A DNA stretch of 64,000 nt from Laetiporus sulphureus 93-53 (GCF_001632365.1 NW_024468528.1:391227-455226); one strand, 5' to 3'. Shown: positions 48,429-61,456, counted from the stretch's first letter. The notes: generated by a model not told the origin, from the letters alone. A program made the numbers and translations.

Positions 48429-50530
48429 GCTGAGGTACGCTATCGAATTCTATCGTGTTCTAGCGACGTTGACTAGATTGTTGTGGGTGCTCGCCTGGTT
48501 ATTCAAAGGTCAATTTTGTGTGAATGCGAACTTGGACGGTATGTCGGTGGATACAGTGTATGATATCGAATTGTAGCTACTAATGACTTAGGTACGGAGC
48601 TTCCTCCCATGTTACGGTTGAATGGAACGATTTTGCTTTCTATAACGATTGCGACCGTCGGGACGGTGTTAGTGCTCGTCCGTATGCGCTGCTTGTAGCT
48701 CCGATTCCGAGGTCGATTGCACTGTTATGTGCAACGACAGATGGTCTGATCGGCTTGGACTCAGGTTCATTCGTCCTTTGAATCAATCTTAGCTTTGCAC
48801 CCAAGACTCAGCCTTCCCCGGAAGTTGGACGCTACCATGGGCCATTGATCGAGATGCGTTGACTGCTCCTGAACATGATATCAACAAGCCACGGTGGGAC
48901 TTTTCTATCACGACGTCGCACTCGTGCTTCTGGGATGCCAAGCTCATAACGACGTCTCGCAGTACGCTAGGCAATTTGAAGTCACTCCGATCGACTACAG
49001 TGGTCCGCGGCGTCGTTTAATAGTTGGCCAAGTGTCGCTTACAGCTAACGGGTCTTGTGCACAATCAAGGCGGAGGCTGACAACCGGGCGATTTACCCTG
49101 CCGTACGTTCTTCCATGAACGCACTACGACGGACTGCCAAGAGCGCTTTTAGCAAGCTGTCATGAGTGATCCGCCCATTTATTTCTCAGGGAGATTCCTG
49201 ACAAGTTCACCATCAGGAATCGCATCTCAAGCACATCCTTTCTTGAAAACCCCTTTCTTGATTGTTCACCATTCGTGCTCCTGTTCGAGCATGCACAAGC
49301 AGGATAGGAAGGTAACGCTCAATCTTGTGTAGAAGAAAAATGATAGCAACTTCCGAGAATCACATCCATATTGTACATCATTAGTCGCCTGCCGGAAGAT
49401 CTGCACAGGGCATGGGGCCACTAAGCTATGCCTCCATCAACGGAAATTTTTTACCCTGTTTCAATTCGGAGTGCGTAGCCTACGTACTCCTACTCTCCCG
49501 GCATCGAGACAGGCTCCACCCGGCATCTCCGCGCCCGCGTACTCCCCGTTGCAACTCGTTCCATACAAGGCTGACGAGCCTCCAGCTCGTTCAGCTCGTC
49601 CAGTTCAGCTAGTTCGACCAGCCAGTCCAGCTGGACCGTCGCGCACGCAGACGTCGACGCGACATCCTCTGCGGCTTGTTCCTTATCCGAATCAATATGC
49701 CGAGATGAAGTTCAAGAAAAGGGTGATACAGGGGGGAAGCCAGTTGCGTCGGGCGCGTCTTCGATTCGTCCCGATGCACGAGCGGAGCAAGCCCGCGGCC
49801 ATGGCGGTGCTGTTGTTTCGCCTGCGCCGACGGGTTGGTCCTCCAGCGTCAACGAACCCTCCATCTGATGCGCATCGCAAACACGCTGTTGATAGCGAAT
49901 CTCGTCCGCCATGTTCCGCCTTGCGCGACGGCCGCGGAACTGCTCTCTGTGCCAAGTCAGTTCCTGCTTATGGCGTTATCAGGCGGCCCTTGAGAGAAAT
50001 TGAGAGAAAGTTCAGTCGAGTCTGATGCCTCAGAAAAGGAGGAACGTATGGATGTTGACGAGTTCTCGCATATGCGCTGGCTTGAAGAGCTGTAGGTCAT
50101 TGTTACGAGCTGGACTAAATGTTCATTGAGGAGGTTTTGTCGTGACGACGAATGAGGCGAGGTATAATATGTTGTTTATATGTTGATCATCTGTGTATCT
50201 CTCTTTGCTATGAGAAATCTTTTACTTTACACGTCTGAGCTATCAGTGATGGTTATATCTGGAGAATGGCTATAGCGGGTATGTGTTATGTATGAGGGTA
50301 TGGATAGTGCAATGAGTATGCGAGCACGGCTTCGTGGTGGTATGTGAGAACATTAAGGCTGGGGTAGCCAGCTACTGTAAAGGTAAATAATGCGATAATG
50401 TAGGAGTTCGACCGCTACTTATGTGAGTGAGCTGTGTACAACAACAATGGAAGACTGCTTGTGGAGTACAATGGGGGTATACTTTGTTATGTTTACGAAT
50501 AAGGATATATGCGTGAATTCAGTGAACCGT
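48429..50530. other. Intergenic region, mostly without recognisable genes
   Basis: An open stretch at 49471-50025 (+, 184 codons) repeats a short LxLVPY segment and follows a CAGCTCGTT-like simple repeat at about 49570-49635. I list it only as a weak candidate. Other open stretches look random. Confidence 0.35.
49471..50025 (+). CDS. Weak candidate coding region, Arg/Pro-rich
   Basis: Open for 184 codons. It reads LQLVPYKADEPPARSARPVQ and later LRLVPYPNQYAEMKFKKRV, then an Arg-rich C-terminal half. No domain or splice partners are visible. The composition is what GC-rich non-coding DNA often gives, so a chance frame is as likely as a gene. Confidence 0.2.
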   Translation: MRSLRTPTLPASRQAPPGISAPAYSPLQLVPYKADEPPARSARPVQLVRPASPAGPSRTQTSTRHPLRLVPYPNQYAEMKFKKRVIQGGSQLRRARLRFVPMHERSKPAAMAVLLFRLRRRVGPPASTNPPSDAHRKHAVDSESRPPCSALRDGRGTALCAKSVPAYGVIRRPLREIERKFSRV

Positions 50531-51251
50531 CTATTTGAACGCAGGCATGCAGATTGATACCACGGTCAGAAGCGCCAAAAGACATATACTGCGCATGCCA
50601 AATCAGTCGGCGCAAGATCGTGAATGACCAGAAATGAGACACCTACCGCCAATTGTAAATCCGCCAACCACGTCATCTTTGACAACAGTGTATATCACGG
50701 AGGATATGAGAGAGAAAACGATGATGACCCCGAAAGCCGCACAATAAAACCATGCGGCTTTATACCGCTCGACGTACTCGATGCCGTGGCGCTCGTCCAT
50801 GGTAAGAGCTAATATAAACTCATGGCGACCTTTCGATCCGTCCGGGTGATCGAGGTAATATTGCATTCGCTGAAAGCAACGCTCGCTCGTCGCGCTTTGG
50901 TTCACATGCTCCGGATAGACAATGTCATCCTGTGCCTGTGTGTGAGTACACGAGTATGAGCTTCCATTCAATATCAATAGCGTGGGTCATGTCTACTGAC
51001 CCACACCTTTACAATGGTCCTAGATGTAACGTGTTAGCGTCGCACTTACACCATGGGCTGGCTGCAGCTTACCTGATACAACACCAACTGAGCCAACCGC
51101 GCCTCTTGCGATACGTTTTCTTGAGTTCCCTCAGAAGCGTTTCGTCATCCCACTCAGGTTTGATAACTAGGATAGCTCGTTTGATCCCAACGAACGTCTG
51201 CAGTCTGAACTCGGTCGACTCCGGCAGCCGGCTTCCATTCGGGTAAGCCAT
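50531..51251 (-). CDS. Small orphan membrane protein with two predicted helices
   Basis: Starts at 51251 (MAYPNGSRLPESTEFRLQTF), with the first exon running to 51073. Small exons join through TIVK to AQDDIVYPEHVNQS. Then come a helix (AAWFYCAAFGVIIVFSLISS), VVKDDVVGGFTIGG and a second hydrophobic end SICLLALLTVVSICMPAFK, with a stop at 50531-50533. From memory, Agaricomycetes carry many proteins with this layout (LxTFxGIxRAILVxxPEWDDExLLxELKxTY, two C-terminal helices). Function unknown. Confidence 0.7.
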
Positions 51252-51404
51252 GACTTGTGGGTCGTGACGTCCTAACCATCAGCCCGGTGGCAGCGGTGCG
51301 TGATTCACAGGGTGCGCTCCGACATTAGAGTCGGATGGCAGGCGACGAGTCTGTGCATAAGCCTGCACTCCTCCAGCGTACGTTCTCAGGATAAGCAATG
51401 AATT

Positions 51405-51648
51405 GCAGCAAACACTGACGGGCGTAATAGAGCATGATGGATGAAATATCTTGGGTTGCAGATGCCACAGCACGNNNNNNNNNNNNNNNNNNNNNNNNNN
51501 NNNNNNNNNNNNNNNNNNNNNNNNNNNNNNNNNNNNNNNNNNNNNNNNNNNNNNNNNNNNNNNNNNNNNNNNNNAATCGCAGCACATTCTGACGAGCGTA
51601 ATAGAGCATGATGGATGAAATACCTTGAGTTGCAGAGACCACAGCACG
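51405..51648. repeat. 70-bp repeat flanking the assembly gap
   Basis: 51405-51474 and 51579-51648 are copies of the same 70-bp unit, beginning GCAGCA and ending CCACAGCACG, with a few substitutions. They sit directly on either side of the N run, so the gap probably hides more copies of a tandem array. Confidence 0.8.
51475..51574. other. Assembly gap (100 N)
   Basis: Exactly 100 undetermined bases, a common placeholder for a gap of unknown size. Any reading across it is meaningless. Confidence 0.98.
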
Positions 51649-52533
51649 AGGAGAAGATGGGGGTAGAGATCCTGGCACTCGGCCTGTGTCCACTCTTGAT
51701 ATAGTGTGGATGGGATGGCATCCGGTCGGGAGAAGATGGTTTCAAGAGGTCAACAAGGATGAAACGCTCCCCAATATCGTCAGAGATTTTGTAGCATCCT
51801 CATCATTTGTTTGGGAACCCAAATAAAATCATCTAAGACACCTGGGGCCTAACCCCTTGTTGAGCGTAGCGAATATAACACAATTGATACGGTAGCGGTC
51901 ATCGTTTCAGACCATGATGAATGGTAGTGAAATAGTGGCGCGCCGCCGCCGTCACCGTCAAAGTAGTAATGGAACACCTCGACGTGACAGAGGCGCGTCC
52001 GACTACTAGGACGTTAGGGATCATGGTAAAAGGCTCACCGATTATCTAAGACGACTCCCGCTGTACCAGATACGGAACTAGACTCGCAACAGACTCGGAG
52101 CCAGGTCACCCATACGCAAGGTTTGGCCCAACCTGAGATGCAAGAAGCAATGATTGACCGCACTAGCATGGAGATACCTCTTTGGGTTTTAACCCTGGTT
52201 CGTCCTTGAAGCTGTAGAGAGACGTGACTGGAAACGTCAATGAGCCATCAATAAACCTTCCACAGTCTGTAGGAAACTGCCCACAGCGATGTTGATAATC
52301 CCTAGTGTTGATGATAACGTTGTGCGGAGCTAACTGCAAAGCTACCACGCGAGATTCCAATGCTCTCCGGAGATCATGGCATGTCCGTACACACGCTGTG
52401 CTGGCTTGATTGATGAGTAAATTGAATGGCGGTTCCAGCGCACTCCACCGACGCATCACTTTCGAACATTCTTCAGGGATACAAGAACTACAGTACATCA
52501 AACCAACACCGAACGCACATTACACTTGCTTGC
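51649..52533. other. Intergenic region downstream of GCN2
   Basis: An open stretch at 52163-52501 (-) shows no domain. 51940-51955 contains GC-rich CGCCGCCGCC. No gene called; the GCN2 3' UTR must lie near 52400-52533. Confidence 0.4.
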
Positions 52534-55500
52534 CTACGATAGATTCAACAGAAACATCCGTTCGTCACGGACCGAGAAGAGTAGGATAAACTTGTGGCCG
52601 TCCATCTTCCGCTTGATCACAGCTTCCTTTACCTGGTGAGCATACACAGTGTGCTGGGCGGGGAAGTTCGCCAAGATGGCCTTCCACGCGTCTTCGTCCG
52701 TAATCCAACCAGTATTCTTAGTCATCTCCTCGAATACGGAAGGAGGGACATCCACTGCAAGTGTGGGCATCCCTGACATCGCAGCGTTCTTCACCTGCAA
52801 ACTCGCATCGAACGCTACAGTGTCGTTGTCAGCATTTTCTACGCATTATAGGGACAATGACTAACCTCTGTCAAGGAACATCTGCTTGGTATGTTTGTTC
52901 TTCTTCTTTGTATCGCCCGGCAAAACAAGCTGCACGTCTGAGCCGCTCGTAGCCTCCCTTGAGGCGCTTACACACAACGGAGCTTCGGTGACAGTAGATA
53001 CTCCAGAGATTGATAGATCGATTCGTTTCTGCTCCATGAGTTGCTGATATAAGAAGGGCACGAGCTCCTGCCGGGTTACTGTCCAGAGCACGGTCATTCA
53101 CACACACTGCTGAACATTTGGAGATGCTCACCTTCATATTCGGTGCCCCTGAGAACGCTTTTGACCTTGAATGCCGTGAGATCTCGTCGTATAGCCCTCG
53201 GTCTTGGATAAACGATGAACCTGAGAAAGAAATGTGAACTGACTCCGGGTACAGAGACGTTTATCAACTCACAAGATGCCTTCACGGTAGCATATGTCGA
53301 TGTGGCTCTCTTGCTCAATGTCGGGCAGACTCGACTCGTACATAACGTCTGAACTGATGTTATGCTGCCATAGCATCGCCGCCACCTCTAATCGTTCCGC
53401 TAGATATCCTGGCTGATATGAAACGACATATACGTCACAACGACGAGGACTCCAGAAGCCGAAGGAACGCTGCTCTCTGAGCAGAGTCTTGATGTACGCG
53501 CTCTGATAGGCAGCGAGGGCAAAGGTGATCTTCTCGAGTGAAATCTGGACAGCTACAGCACATATCCCGTCAGATTTCGGCTTCAGCGGAGCCAGACGCG
53601 CGATCAAATTGTCATATCTGCAATTCGGTCAGATAGATATCCGATAGTATGTTCAGTTTCAAACTCACCGGCCTCCCGCGGCAAGGATGTCTGAACGTTT
53701 GTTTCGGTTTACGACTTCAAAGCAGATGCCATCTTTGAAGTACGGGTTTCGGTTGCTTAGCATCAGAGGGTCGAAAAAGATAGGGCGCGTAACTCCGGCA
53801 GCGTTTGCGAACTGAATGGTGCTCTTCACCTCTTTGATGTAAGGTGTCAGCAAAGAAACCAAGGGAGGTGCGACCTTCTCCAGTCTGTTCATAATCGCAT
53901 CGATATCCTGATCTATCCGCCGATGAGTACCGCGTTTGCCCAAAATGATAGCCGTCACTGACCAACTTCCGATAGGGTCTCGAGTTCATCAACGATGTTC
54001 CTTGCAATGCCTTTGCGGAGCAGTGACAAGCGTTTCTGAGCCTGGGAGGACTTGGTCTGGTTTAGCACTTCCGTTGCTGCTTCGCGATGTTCCGCAGGAA
54101 TCCTATCCAGTGCTATCTCGAAGACTGAAGGCCATGAGAATATGACGGCAATCGACATGCAGTTGAACCTACTACGCGAGTGAGAGATGTGAATCTCATA
54201 GTATTGTCCTACATTAGCGAACTTATTGAGACACTCGTTCACAATGGAGATTCCTTCTGCCGCGGCCGCACTTGGTCCCATCAAGAGGTCAGGACTGATG
54301 ATATCGAACACAGCTGCTTTGGCTACTCGAGGATGACCAGCGATGATGCTAAACGCACAATCAGAATGCAAAAAAAAATTGATGCAAACACGACGAATGA
54401 ACGGACTTTGGTCGATAAATATCGCCAATATGGAAGCGCTTGATCCGCCTGGTATCCTGGCGAGCCGCCAGCCGGGCGAAGGGTAGGAGAGCATTGTTGG
54501 GTAACGACACAACTTCTCCATGCCTGTCGAGAAACACAGCTCGATTGCGCTCGTCTTCAGGATTAATCACTGGTATCAGTAACGGAGGTTCCATGCTAAC
54601 AGCTCCGTGAAGGCGGAAGATCTCCACGAGGACGTCTACCACTTTGCCGTTGAGAGTAGCATGCTCTGGCAACTCGGCCGACGAGTCGTAGAGAAACCCT
54701 CGCGACGGCTTCATGGGTTGGTTGAAGAGTGAGGACAGGACAGACTGTAGGTAAGGGGAATCCTTCTTGGCTATGGAAAAAAATCAGTTTGGTTCGGTCA
54801 GTTGTCACAAGCTACTTACTCATCATCTTCAAAGCGCCCTTGAAGTATTCATCCTCCAGACGTGGTGGCAGAAGGGAACTCTGCGACAGTTCTAGCGCGC
54901 TTGGCCGGTCGTTTGGATTGTGTTGCAGCAACCAAGTGATAACTGAAAGCTGTCAGACAATGCAAACTCGAATAGCCATCAGATAACACACTCTGTCGTT
55001 GCCTAGCACGATTTGGATCCCAGCTAGGAGGAAAGAAAATGCCAGTTTTGCGCAGATCCTCCAGTACAGTGATACGCTCAGAGCCAGTAGTAAACATATA
55101 GTTCATCTCGAAAAAGACAATCTGCAGGGAACCGATAAGCGTCAGTAGAACCATCAACATACTCTTCTGGCCATCGTACCCCAAGACTGTACATATCTGC
55201 CTTGGTATGATCGCGAGGACCACCTCTTGATGACTGGACCTCAGGAGCGATATAGAGTCGTGTCCCAACATCTGTTGCAAAAGCTGTAAGAGTTGGAACA
55301 TACTTGACAGTAAAACAACTTGCCAAGCGTCAATTCTGCATCATTCGCCGGGGACATCGTGACGTCGGAGGGGTCAACAGCCGCCAAGCTCGACGTCGCC
55401 AGTCCAAAATCTCCGACTGCGTCGGTCAGACAACTATTCTAATTCTCATCTGAGAAGTGAGCCATACCTTTGCAGTCGCCCTTGCCATCTGACTGCATTG

Positions 55501-58500
55501 TCAGTCATAGTCGGCCAGTGATAGACAAGTGAGCATACCAATGAAAATGTTCGTGAGCTTGATGTCGCGATGTAGCTGAAAATCGTTCCTTAATAGTAAT
55601 AGTCAGAACGGGACGGTGCACATCCATACTCACAATACCCAGACTTGACATATGAACCAGCGCATCGACAATTTGCTGGAATAGTCGCCACGCTTCTTCT
55701 TCGGTGATCCCTTCGGCAATTCGCTGTCAACCCATGATTGAGATGTGAATCGCGACCGATGGTGAGCAAACTGACCTCCTTCAGCGTCTGGCGCTCGACA
55801 AACTCCTACAGATATTCGTGACGAACCTGATCATCGCGTGAATCAGCAGCAGCAGCTTACCATCTGGATATATAATGTCCTGGACACCGTTGGTGGTGGA
55901 GTCATCGGTCGCGAAGTGCTCTGAGGCGCAAACAAGCTGCCGAAGGCATCGTCGCTATCGGAGGCACTACCGGACGTGCCTTCACTCGTCTTCTCAATCG
56001 TAGCGCTGCCCGAACGCGTGAAATGGATACTCGGAAACGAGTGTCTACTGCCGGTATCAAGATCATCAAGGTCAATGCTAAAGGGGTCACCAGAGTCATC
56101 GCCTTTAGACTTCTCATCGGGCACCGATGTGTCTCCATCGGCAGTCTCAGTGGAATCATCCGAATCTGAAGATGCCGCCGTAGATGCCGGTTCTGACGTC
56201 TCCACCCACGTTGTGTAATAACGGACAATAAACCGATGGTTAAGGCGACTTAAAGCGTTGACTTCTCGAAAGATTCTGCTGTCGCTCTGCATGGCCCGCA
56301 GCTTAATTTTCTTGACTTAAGATAATGTTAGCTTCAATGATCACAGATCGTTTAAAATTAATCGCACCTGCATAGATCCTATTGTCAATCTTGTTCCGGG
56401 CCTTGACAACAGAGCCGAAAGCGCCACGACCCTGTACGTTGCTCAGTCCATCTCTACATGGAGCTAGTCAGTTCGCCTTACCAGAAGTTCGAGCTCCTCC
56501 CAATCCTCCTTCCATCTGCTGGCATGTCGAGCCCTTGGGGGAGGAGCACGGAAGTAGTCGGTATCCGGAGAGCCATTGAAAGGCTGCGTCGTCGGCGTTT
56601 TCGGTCCCGGCGTGCGTTGGTTACCTAAATCGAGAGCTCAGAGCCCTCTGAGGAATACGTCAGGTATCGCAACTGTACCTAGAATGGATATCGCTGGAGT
56701 GCGAGTGTGTACAGGTGATCTCGGCCTTCCTTGTAGCTCGCTGAGGAGACTGAGGCACGAGACGGGATGTTTCTTGTTCTGAACTAGCATACTCATGACT
56801 TGCTGCTGCATCGTCGGCGAGATAGTTGCTGGGTGTGGTAGCAATATGAGTCAACGCACCGTTTACGATCGACACTGGAATGCATCACGTACAATTGCGC
56901 AAAGCAGCGTAAACGTCGGGGAAGCGCTCTAGAACATCTCGCCCCATGAGCATCTGAAGGAGCACAATGCCCACCGCATGGATGTCTCGACTCCTCGTGT
57001 ACACCAGGGGGGATTCGATGGCATCGAGCGGTAGCCTAAGGGGAAATGTCATGCCTAGGTGACCAGTGAAAGATCGTTGCATTTTGTACATACCATCCCT
57101 CAGGTATCGGCGGTTCGTCCACTCTCGGATCCATGTTGAAACCGAACGGATTCGAGCGGTGGAGGTCAAGCAGACGGACGTGGTATCCGACTCGAAATAA
57201 TTTCAAGACCTTCGAAGCACCGCCTTCCTCGCGTTGAGACAAACCGATGCATTTCGCCGACAGGCCTGTGAGAAATTAAAAAGATCAGTGCAAGCAAGGA
57301 ACGCACCACTGGGAAGAGTGACCTCGATGCACAAGGTCATTTGAGTGCACGACCTGAAGCGCGGACAGTATCTGGACCAAGTAATCCTGCAATTGTGATT
57401 GAGTGCTCAGCAGCGATGAACCTGCGCCAGAAGCAGACGTACGGCAGCACGGTCCTCGCGCATCCAGTCGCAATCCTCAAGCACATCGTGCATCGTAACT
57501 GCTGGCCGCTGCTCCGACAACAGGAGCAGGCGCGGAGAGACGCTCGAGTTTGGCTTGGTCAACTTCACCGCGATTACTGCTAGCAAGTTTCGGTGTCGCA
57601 GCACGGTCAGACGCTGTATCTCACTCTCGAGCTGCTTCAATTTCTTCCGGCCTGAAGGCGCAGCAATTAGCAGAACACCATGACATAATCAGTTGATGCC
57701 CCTACCCTGGCTGGTGGTGTAATACTGCGAATGGAACGTGATGGACAGCAGCTCTAACGGGACCGTTTCATGCATGTTGTCACAGACAGGCTCCGCTTGG
57801 TATATCGTGCCCAGGCAATCTATCCACATGCTATCGGTCGATTATCACGCTCCTACATGAAAAAACCATAGGTACCTGGCTGAGGGTGGAATAGCTTGAC
57901 CTTGCTGAATCGCACACCTCGCCATTCGAGCTCTTGCGCAAACGAATCGCTCAGCGTCGTGTCCTCCGAGATGTCCGTCTCGATACTATCCGAAACCGCG
58001 CGCTTGCGAGCCCGCTCCACCCGTTCACGCTCGAGCTGCTGGCGTATTACATCGGCACGGATCTGCTCTTCGAGCTCTTGCGCTAGCGCTGCAGCACGTT
58101 CTTCTTCTTGCTCCGCTTCCTCTTCCTCTCGCTGTCTCTTTGCCTGAAGACACAATGGATCAGCCGGCCCATGTGAATAGAAACTACGCAACCCACTCGC
58201 TCTTCCTCATACGCACGCTTGTTCATCTCGGTGGCTAACGACCCGACAACCTCGACGGGCGGTGACACGTTGCTCGTGATCCACTCTTGTGCGAAGGTGA
58301 CAATCTGGAAGACCATCTCGGAGCCTCTGTTCCGCTGCGCTTCTGCGTGGATTGCACTAGATAGTCTGGTAATTTCAGGGCCTTTTAGCCCCTGGATGGG
58401 TTGCTGTATTGTAAACGTAGGGCATGCTATCGTAGGGTATGTCTTGGGAAATCTGAATGCGAATAGATCAGAATCGGCATAATGCGAACAAGCCTGGAGT

Positions 58501-59477
58501 CAGAAAAAGCTGTAGCCGGACTGATAGGAGGTCCCAACGTCACCCTCGACTAGACAGCAAGCGACGAGCAAATCAACGCGATCCAAGCAGTAAACATCTT
58601 CTTACAATCCTCTTGTTGCGTTGTACCTATCTCAAGCAGAAATGATGACGTTTAGCGTCAGTAGAGCACGCGCCCCGGAGTCAACTGTCAGGAGCAGGGC
58701 TCAGGCCCCCCTTAAAGAAGACGCTTCTCCACTCGGCGTCACTATACGGTTGTATTGCTCATAATGCATAGCAAATTGTAGGCATAGATGTTGTGCATTT
58801 TGAGCAGTTCAACTATGTCAAGGTTAAAGGGATGAGTTGATACTCTATACCCATATGCGTCAATTGCCATGCGTTTCGATGGACGTCAGCCACGTGAACA
58901 CCTGTGTCGTCGAGAGAGCGTCATGGTTTCATCTCAATATGCCCGTTTCGAGTTCAGAAGATGAGTCGCCAATCAGAGCGATGCGGAGGTTACTGCACGT
59001 TTCGCTGTGGCTGCCCGACGGGTAGAACAGACATCAAGATAGGGACCGACGAGCAAGTAGATCGGAAGCTGTGGGCCATGAACATCCTCGTGGCCAGAGC
59101 GATCTGCGCCGATCCCTTTCGCAACAGGCAAGTTGTCTGTGAAAAGTGCCGCCGTTGTAGTGAACAGAGAGACGCGCACTCACTTCGTATGCAAATGAAA
59201 ATATATCTTGTCGGCATACTCGGGGTCAGAATGTGTGACTTTGATGATGAATTCTGGCAATCGAGGTGCTCCCTAAGACATATTACATTAGCTCGAGGGT
59301 AAAGAACTCAATTTGACACGTACCTTCCAAACCTTTGGAGGGGGGCACTCAACAAAATCTTCGGCATATATACTCTGCATCCACCACCATTATTATATGG
59401 ATTGGCACCTCCATAAACGTCCTTCATACCTTGAGCGCAGTGATCTCCAGCTCCTGGCGTTCGTCCGTAGATTCCAT
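52534..59477 (-). CDS. GCN2: eIF2-alpha kinase GCN2
   Basis: Many exons. Start ATG at 59477 (MESTDERQELEITALK), stop at 52534-52536. In order: an RWD domain (SIYAEDFVECPPPKVWK, GAPRLPEFIIKVTHSDP, FPKTYPTIACPTFTIQ), which binds Gcn1; a charged coiled coil (REEEEAEQEEERAAALAQEL); a pseudokinase (about 56880-57640); and a kinase with LGRGAFGSVVKARN, AVKKIKL, an acidic insert, IVHRDIKLTNIFID, VGDFGLA and LYIAPEVQ. A HisRS-like domain follows (KVVDVLVEIFRLHGAVSMEP, RIKRFHIGDIYRP), then a C-terminal domain ending HKFILLFSVRDERMFLLNLS. This is the full Gcn2 architecture. Gcn2 senses uncharged tRNA during amino-acid starvation and phosphorylates eIF2-alpha, slowing translation. One RWD intron (58453-59183) is 731 nt, against about 50-60 nt elsewhere. 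Not all internal exon borders were checked. Confidence 0.93.
58453..59183 (-). other. 731-nt intron inside the GCN2 RWD domain
   Basis: The donor GTGAGTGCGC after HLHT plus a split Lys codon, and an acceptor ATTCAG before FPKTYP, give an in-frame join at a conserved point of the RWD domain. No gene or terminal repeats were recognised inside it. Short open stretches at 58837-59025 (+) and 58973-59217 (-) look random. Confidence 0.65.
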
Positions 59478-59990
59478 GATGGTGATAACCAACAAGTAGT
59501 CGACTTGTTGCTTGAGGAGGGGAGGGCCCAGCGGACCTCGGCAGCTCAAGCCTGCATCGCTCGTGTTCTGCTCAGTGTTCGAGGTGGAGGTAGAAATTCA
59601 GAACAGAGATAAGTCAAGCAGAGTCATGCAGCTGCTGCAGTGGCAACGCGACACCATGTTCACCCGTTTTGGTATGTGTGACGGTGTGACTGTCACGCCA
59701 TTGTAGATCGTTGGGCTACTCCCATTTCGGCACCCGCTTTCTCAGTAATGAGCAACCTATTGTTGGTTTTCTTGTATCCTCAATTGTACGTCGCCCAGAG
59801 AGGCGAAGATTAAGATGCTAAACTTAGGCGAGGAAGTACCAAATTGAGGTCACGGGACCGCGTTGAGCCATCGGACGCGCGTTGACGCCGCAACTCACTA
59901 CCATGCGACCACTCACTTGCATTCTCTCGTCCCGGGCACTCCTTTTTATGTCCTGAATACATATCTTGGTCGAGGAGAAGAGTTGCCAGA
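59478..59990. other. GCN2 upstream region
   Basis: Presumed GCN2 promoter and 5' UTR. Open stretches at 59512-59706 (+) and 59824-60096 have no support. The tandem duplication begins near 60000. Confidence 0.4.
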
Positions 59991-59999
59991 AACGAGAGC

Positions 60000-61455
60000 G
60001 TCTACAGACGGCCCGAAGTCGATCCGACCCGCTTCTGAGTTGCTCATCATCAGGCGACCTGGTCAACTGCGCACTACTGAGCTAACATCGCAATGAAACA
60101 TTCGGATCTAGCTGACGCGTCTCACCACGACGACGATAGGCCGTTTCGGAACTTCATCTTCTCTGTCTCGTTATCGTGCCCTCAGCACGTCTAAAGAAAG
60201 CTCGAGTGCTTTGACAGCTATTCGTGTATTGTTCCGAGGAATATCACTTGCTGAGCGGCATGTTAGTGGTGTTTCCCAAAGTCTGCATAGTTGAAGTCCG
60301 GTACGTATGATTTACTTCTTTTCGTAGAAGTATCGGCCGCTGACATTTACAGCTCACACTGATGGCTCGTCATATTCAAAGTGGGATATAACTATATACT
60401 AGACCCAGGCCGTGTCAGGACTGCAAGAGGGTGAGAACTACACTAAGAGTAGCAGCGGAGAGCAACAATCTGACATCCATGGCGCGTCAATTCATCGTAA
60501 ACTCGATGGACCGTCCAAAGCACTCACAGAATATTGACATTCAGGGTGCAATACCTTTGCCAGTACCCTTGCTGGCGCTAGTTGTATCATGTCTGGTCGT
60601 AGCCGTAGTTCCAGTGGTGCCAGCAGTGGCACCAGTGTTCGTTGCATCGGTGCTACGAGTGAACGGCGGCGGCGGAACCATCTTCGTGTCTGTCGCATTA
60701 TCGAAGACTGCCTTGGGATCGCCCCTCAACTCTGCCAAGCCCTCTTGCGTCTCCTGTCTGCCACTTTCTGTTTCCGCATGGTGTCCATCGGAGCCGGTCA
60801 TCGAGTCGACAAAATCCATCATGCTGCCTCGGAGATAGTCACCGGCACCTGCCAGTGGGAATCGAAACATAAGTAAATGAAGTTGCGATCGTCTCTATCC
60901 TCTATCATTTGTGCGTGCCTTCAACGACGTGCCATGCGCCCCTGCAGAGGAATTTATTAGCATCTGCTCTGACATAGCGCATGAATGCGCATTCACTTCA
61001 CTTTCTCGCCCAAACTGCTGCCAAGACTGTCGCCACTAGTGTTCGACATGGCGGGTGTGCGATGCACTCAAGACCGTATGTTTGTGAATGCTCTGTTGAA
61101 CGAGCGAGTTAACCCATTCACGAATATATACGCAGCACTAACTCCAGGCCGCCCGCTCGATTGAGGGCATGTTACCTTGTGACAGCCCGTGACGGACTCT
61201 GTCATGTAGCAGCACGTCACGGCACCGCAGGGATTTCGAGGCATAACCTCTGTACTCCTAGTTGAGGATCCAAGATATCCACGAGTCAACACATTTGCAC
61301 CTGAAGTCGTATCCGTAAGGTTTACACGCGAGCGAAGCTACGTGCCGTTCAAGTTTCCCCAGTCGGCTATCATTCATAATCCACGCCTTCTGCTGCTCAT
61401 CAGTATGTCATTTGGGCCCATCACTCTATGCACCAACTGAACAAACACGATCAAG
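60000..61455. repeat. Tandem duplication, unit 1
   Basis: From about CAGACGGCCCGAAGTCGATC (60005) to GAACAAACACGATCAAG (about 61455), this stretch aligns in the same direction with 61457-62935. The match includes the gene, its promoter (GAATATATACGCAGCACTA against GAATATATATGTGCAGCACTA) and both flanks. Divergence is moderate, with several small indels. Confidence 0.85.
60541..61049 (-). CDS. Small Thr/Gly-rich orphan protein, copy 1
   Basis: Start ATG at 61049 (MSNTSGDSLGSSLGEKVK). A short second exon encodes GAWHVVEG; the last exon begins GAGDYLRGSMMDFVDSMTGSDG and ends GTGKGIAP at 60541. The middle has EEGLA-like ETQEGLAELRGDPKAV and the end is Thr/Ala-rich. From memory, MSNT..., then K-V-K-G-A-W, then G-A-G-D/E-x-x-R-G belongs to a common small fungal family of unknown function. 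The intron after exon 2 appears to start with GC (GAAG|GCACGC). A paralogue lies 1.45 kb away on the same strand. Confidence 0.72.
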
Positions 61456-61456
61456 T

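Noticed and set aside
58440..58860. Apparent loss of the N-terminal half of the GCN2 RWD domain
   Set aside because: The missing residues were found in three exons at 59184-59477, beyond the 731-nt intron, so the domain is complete.
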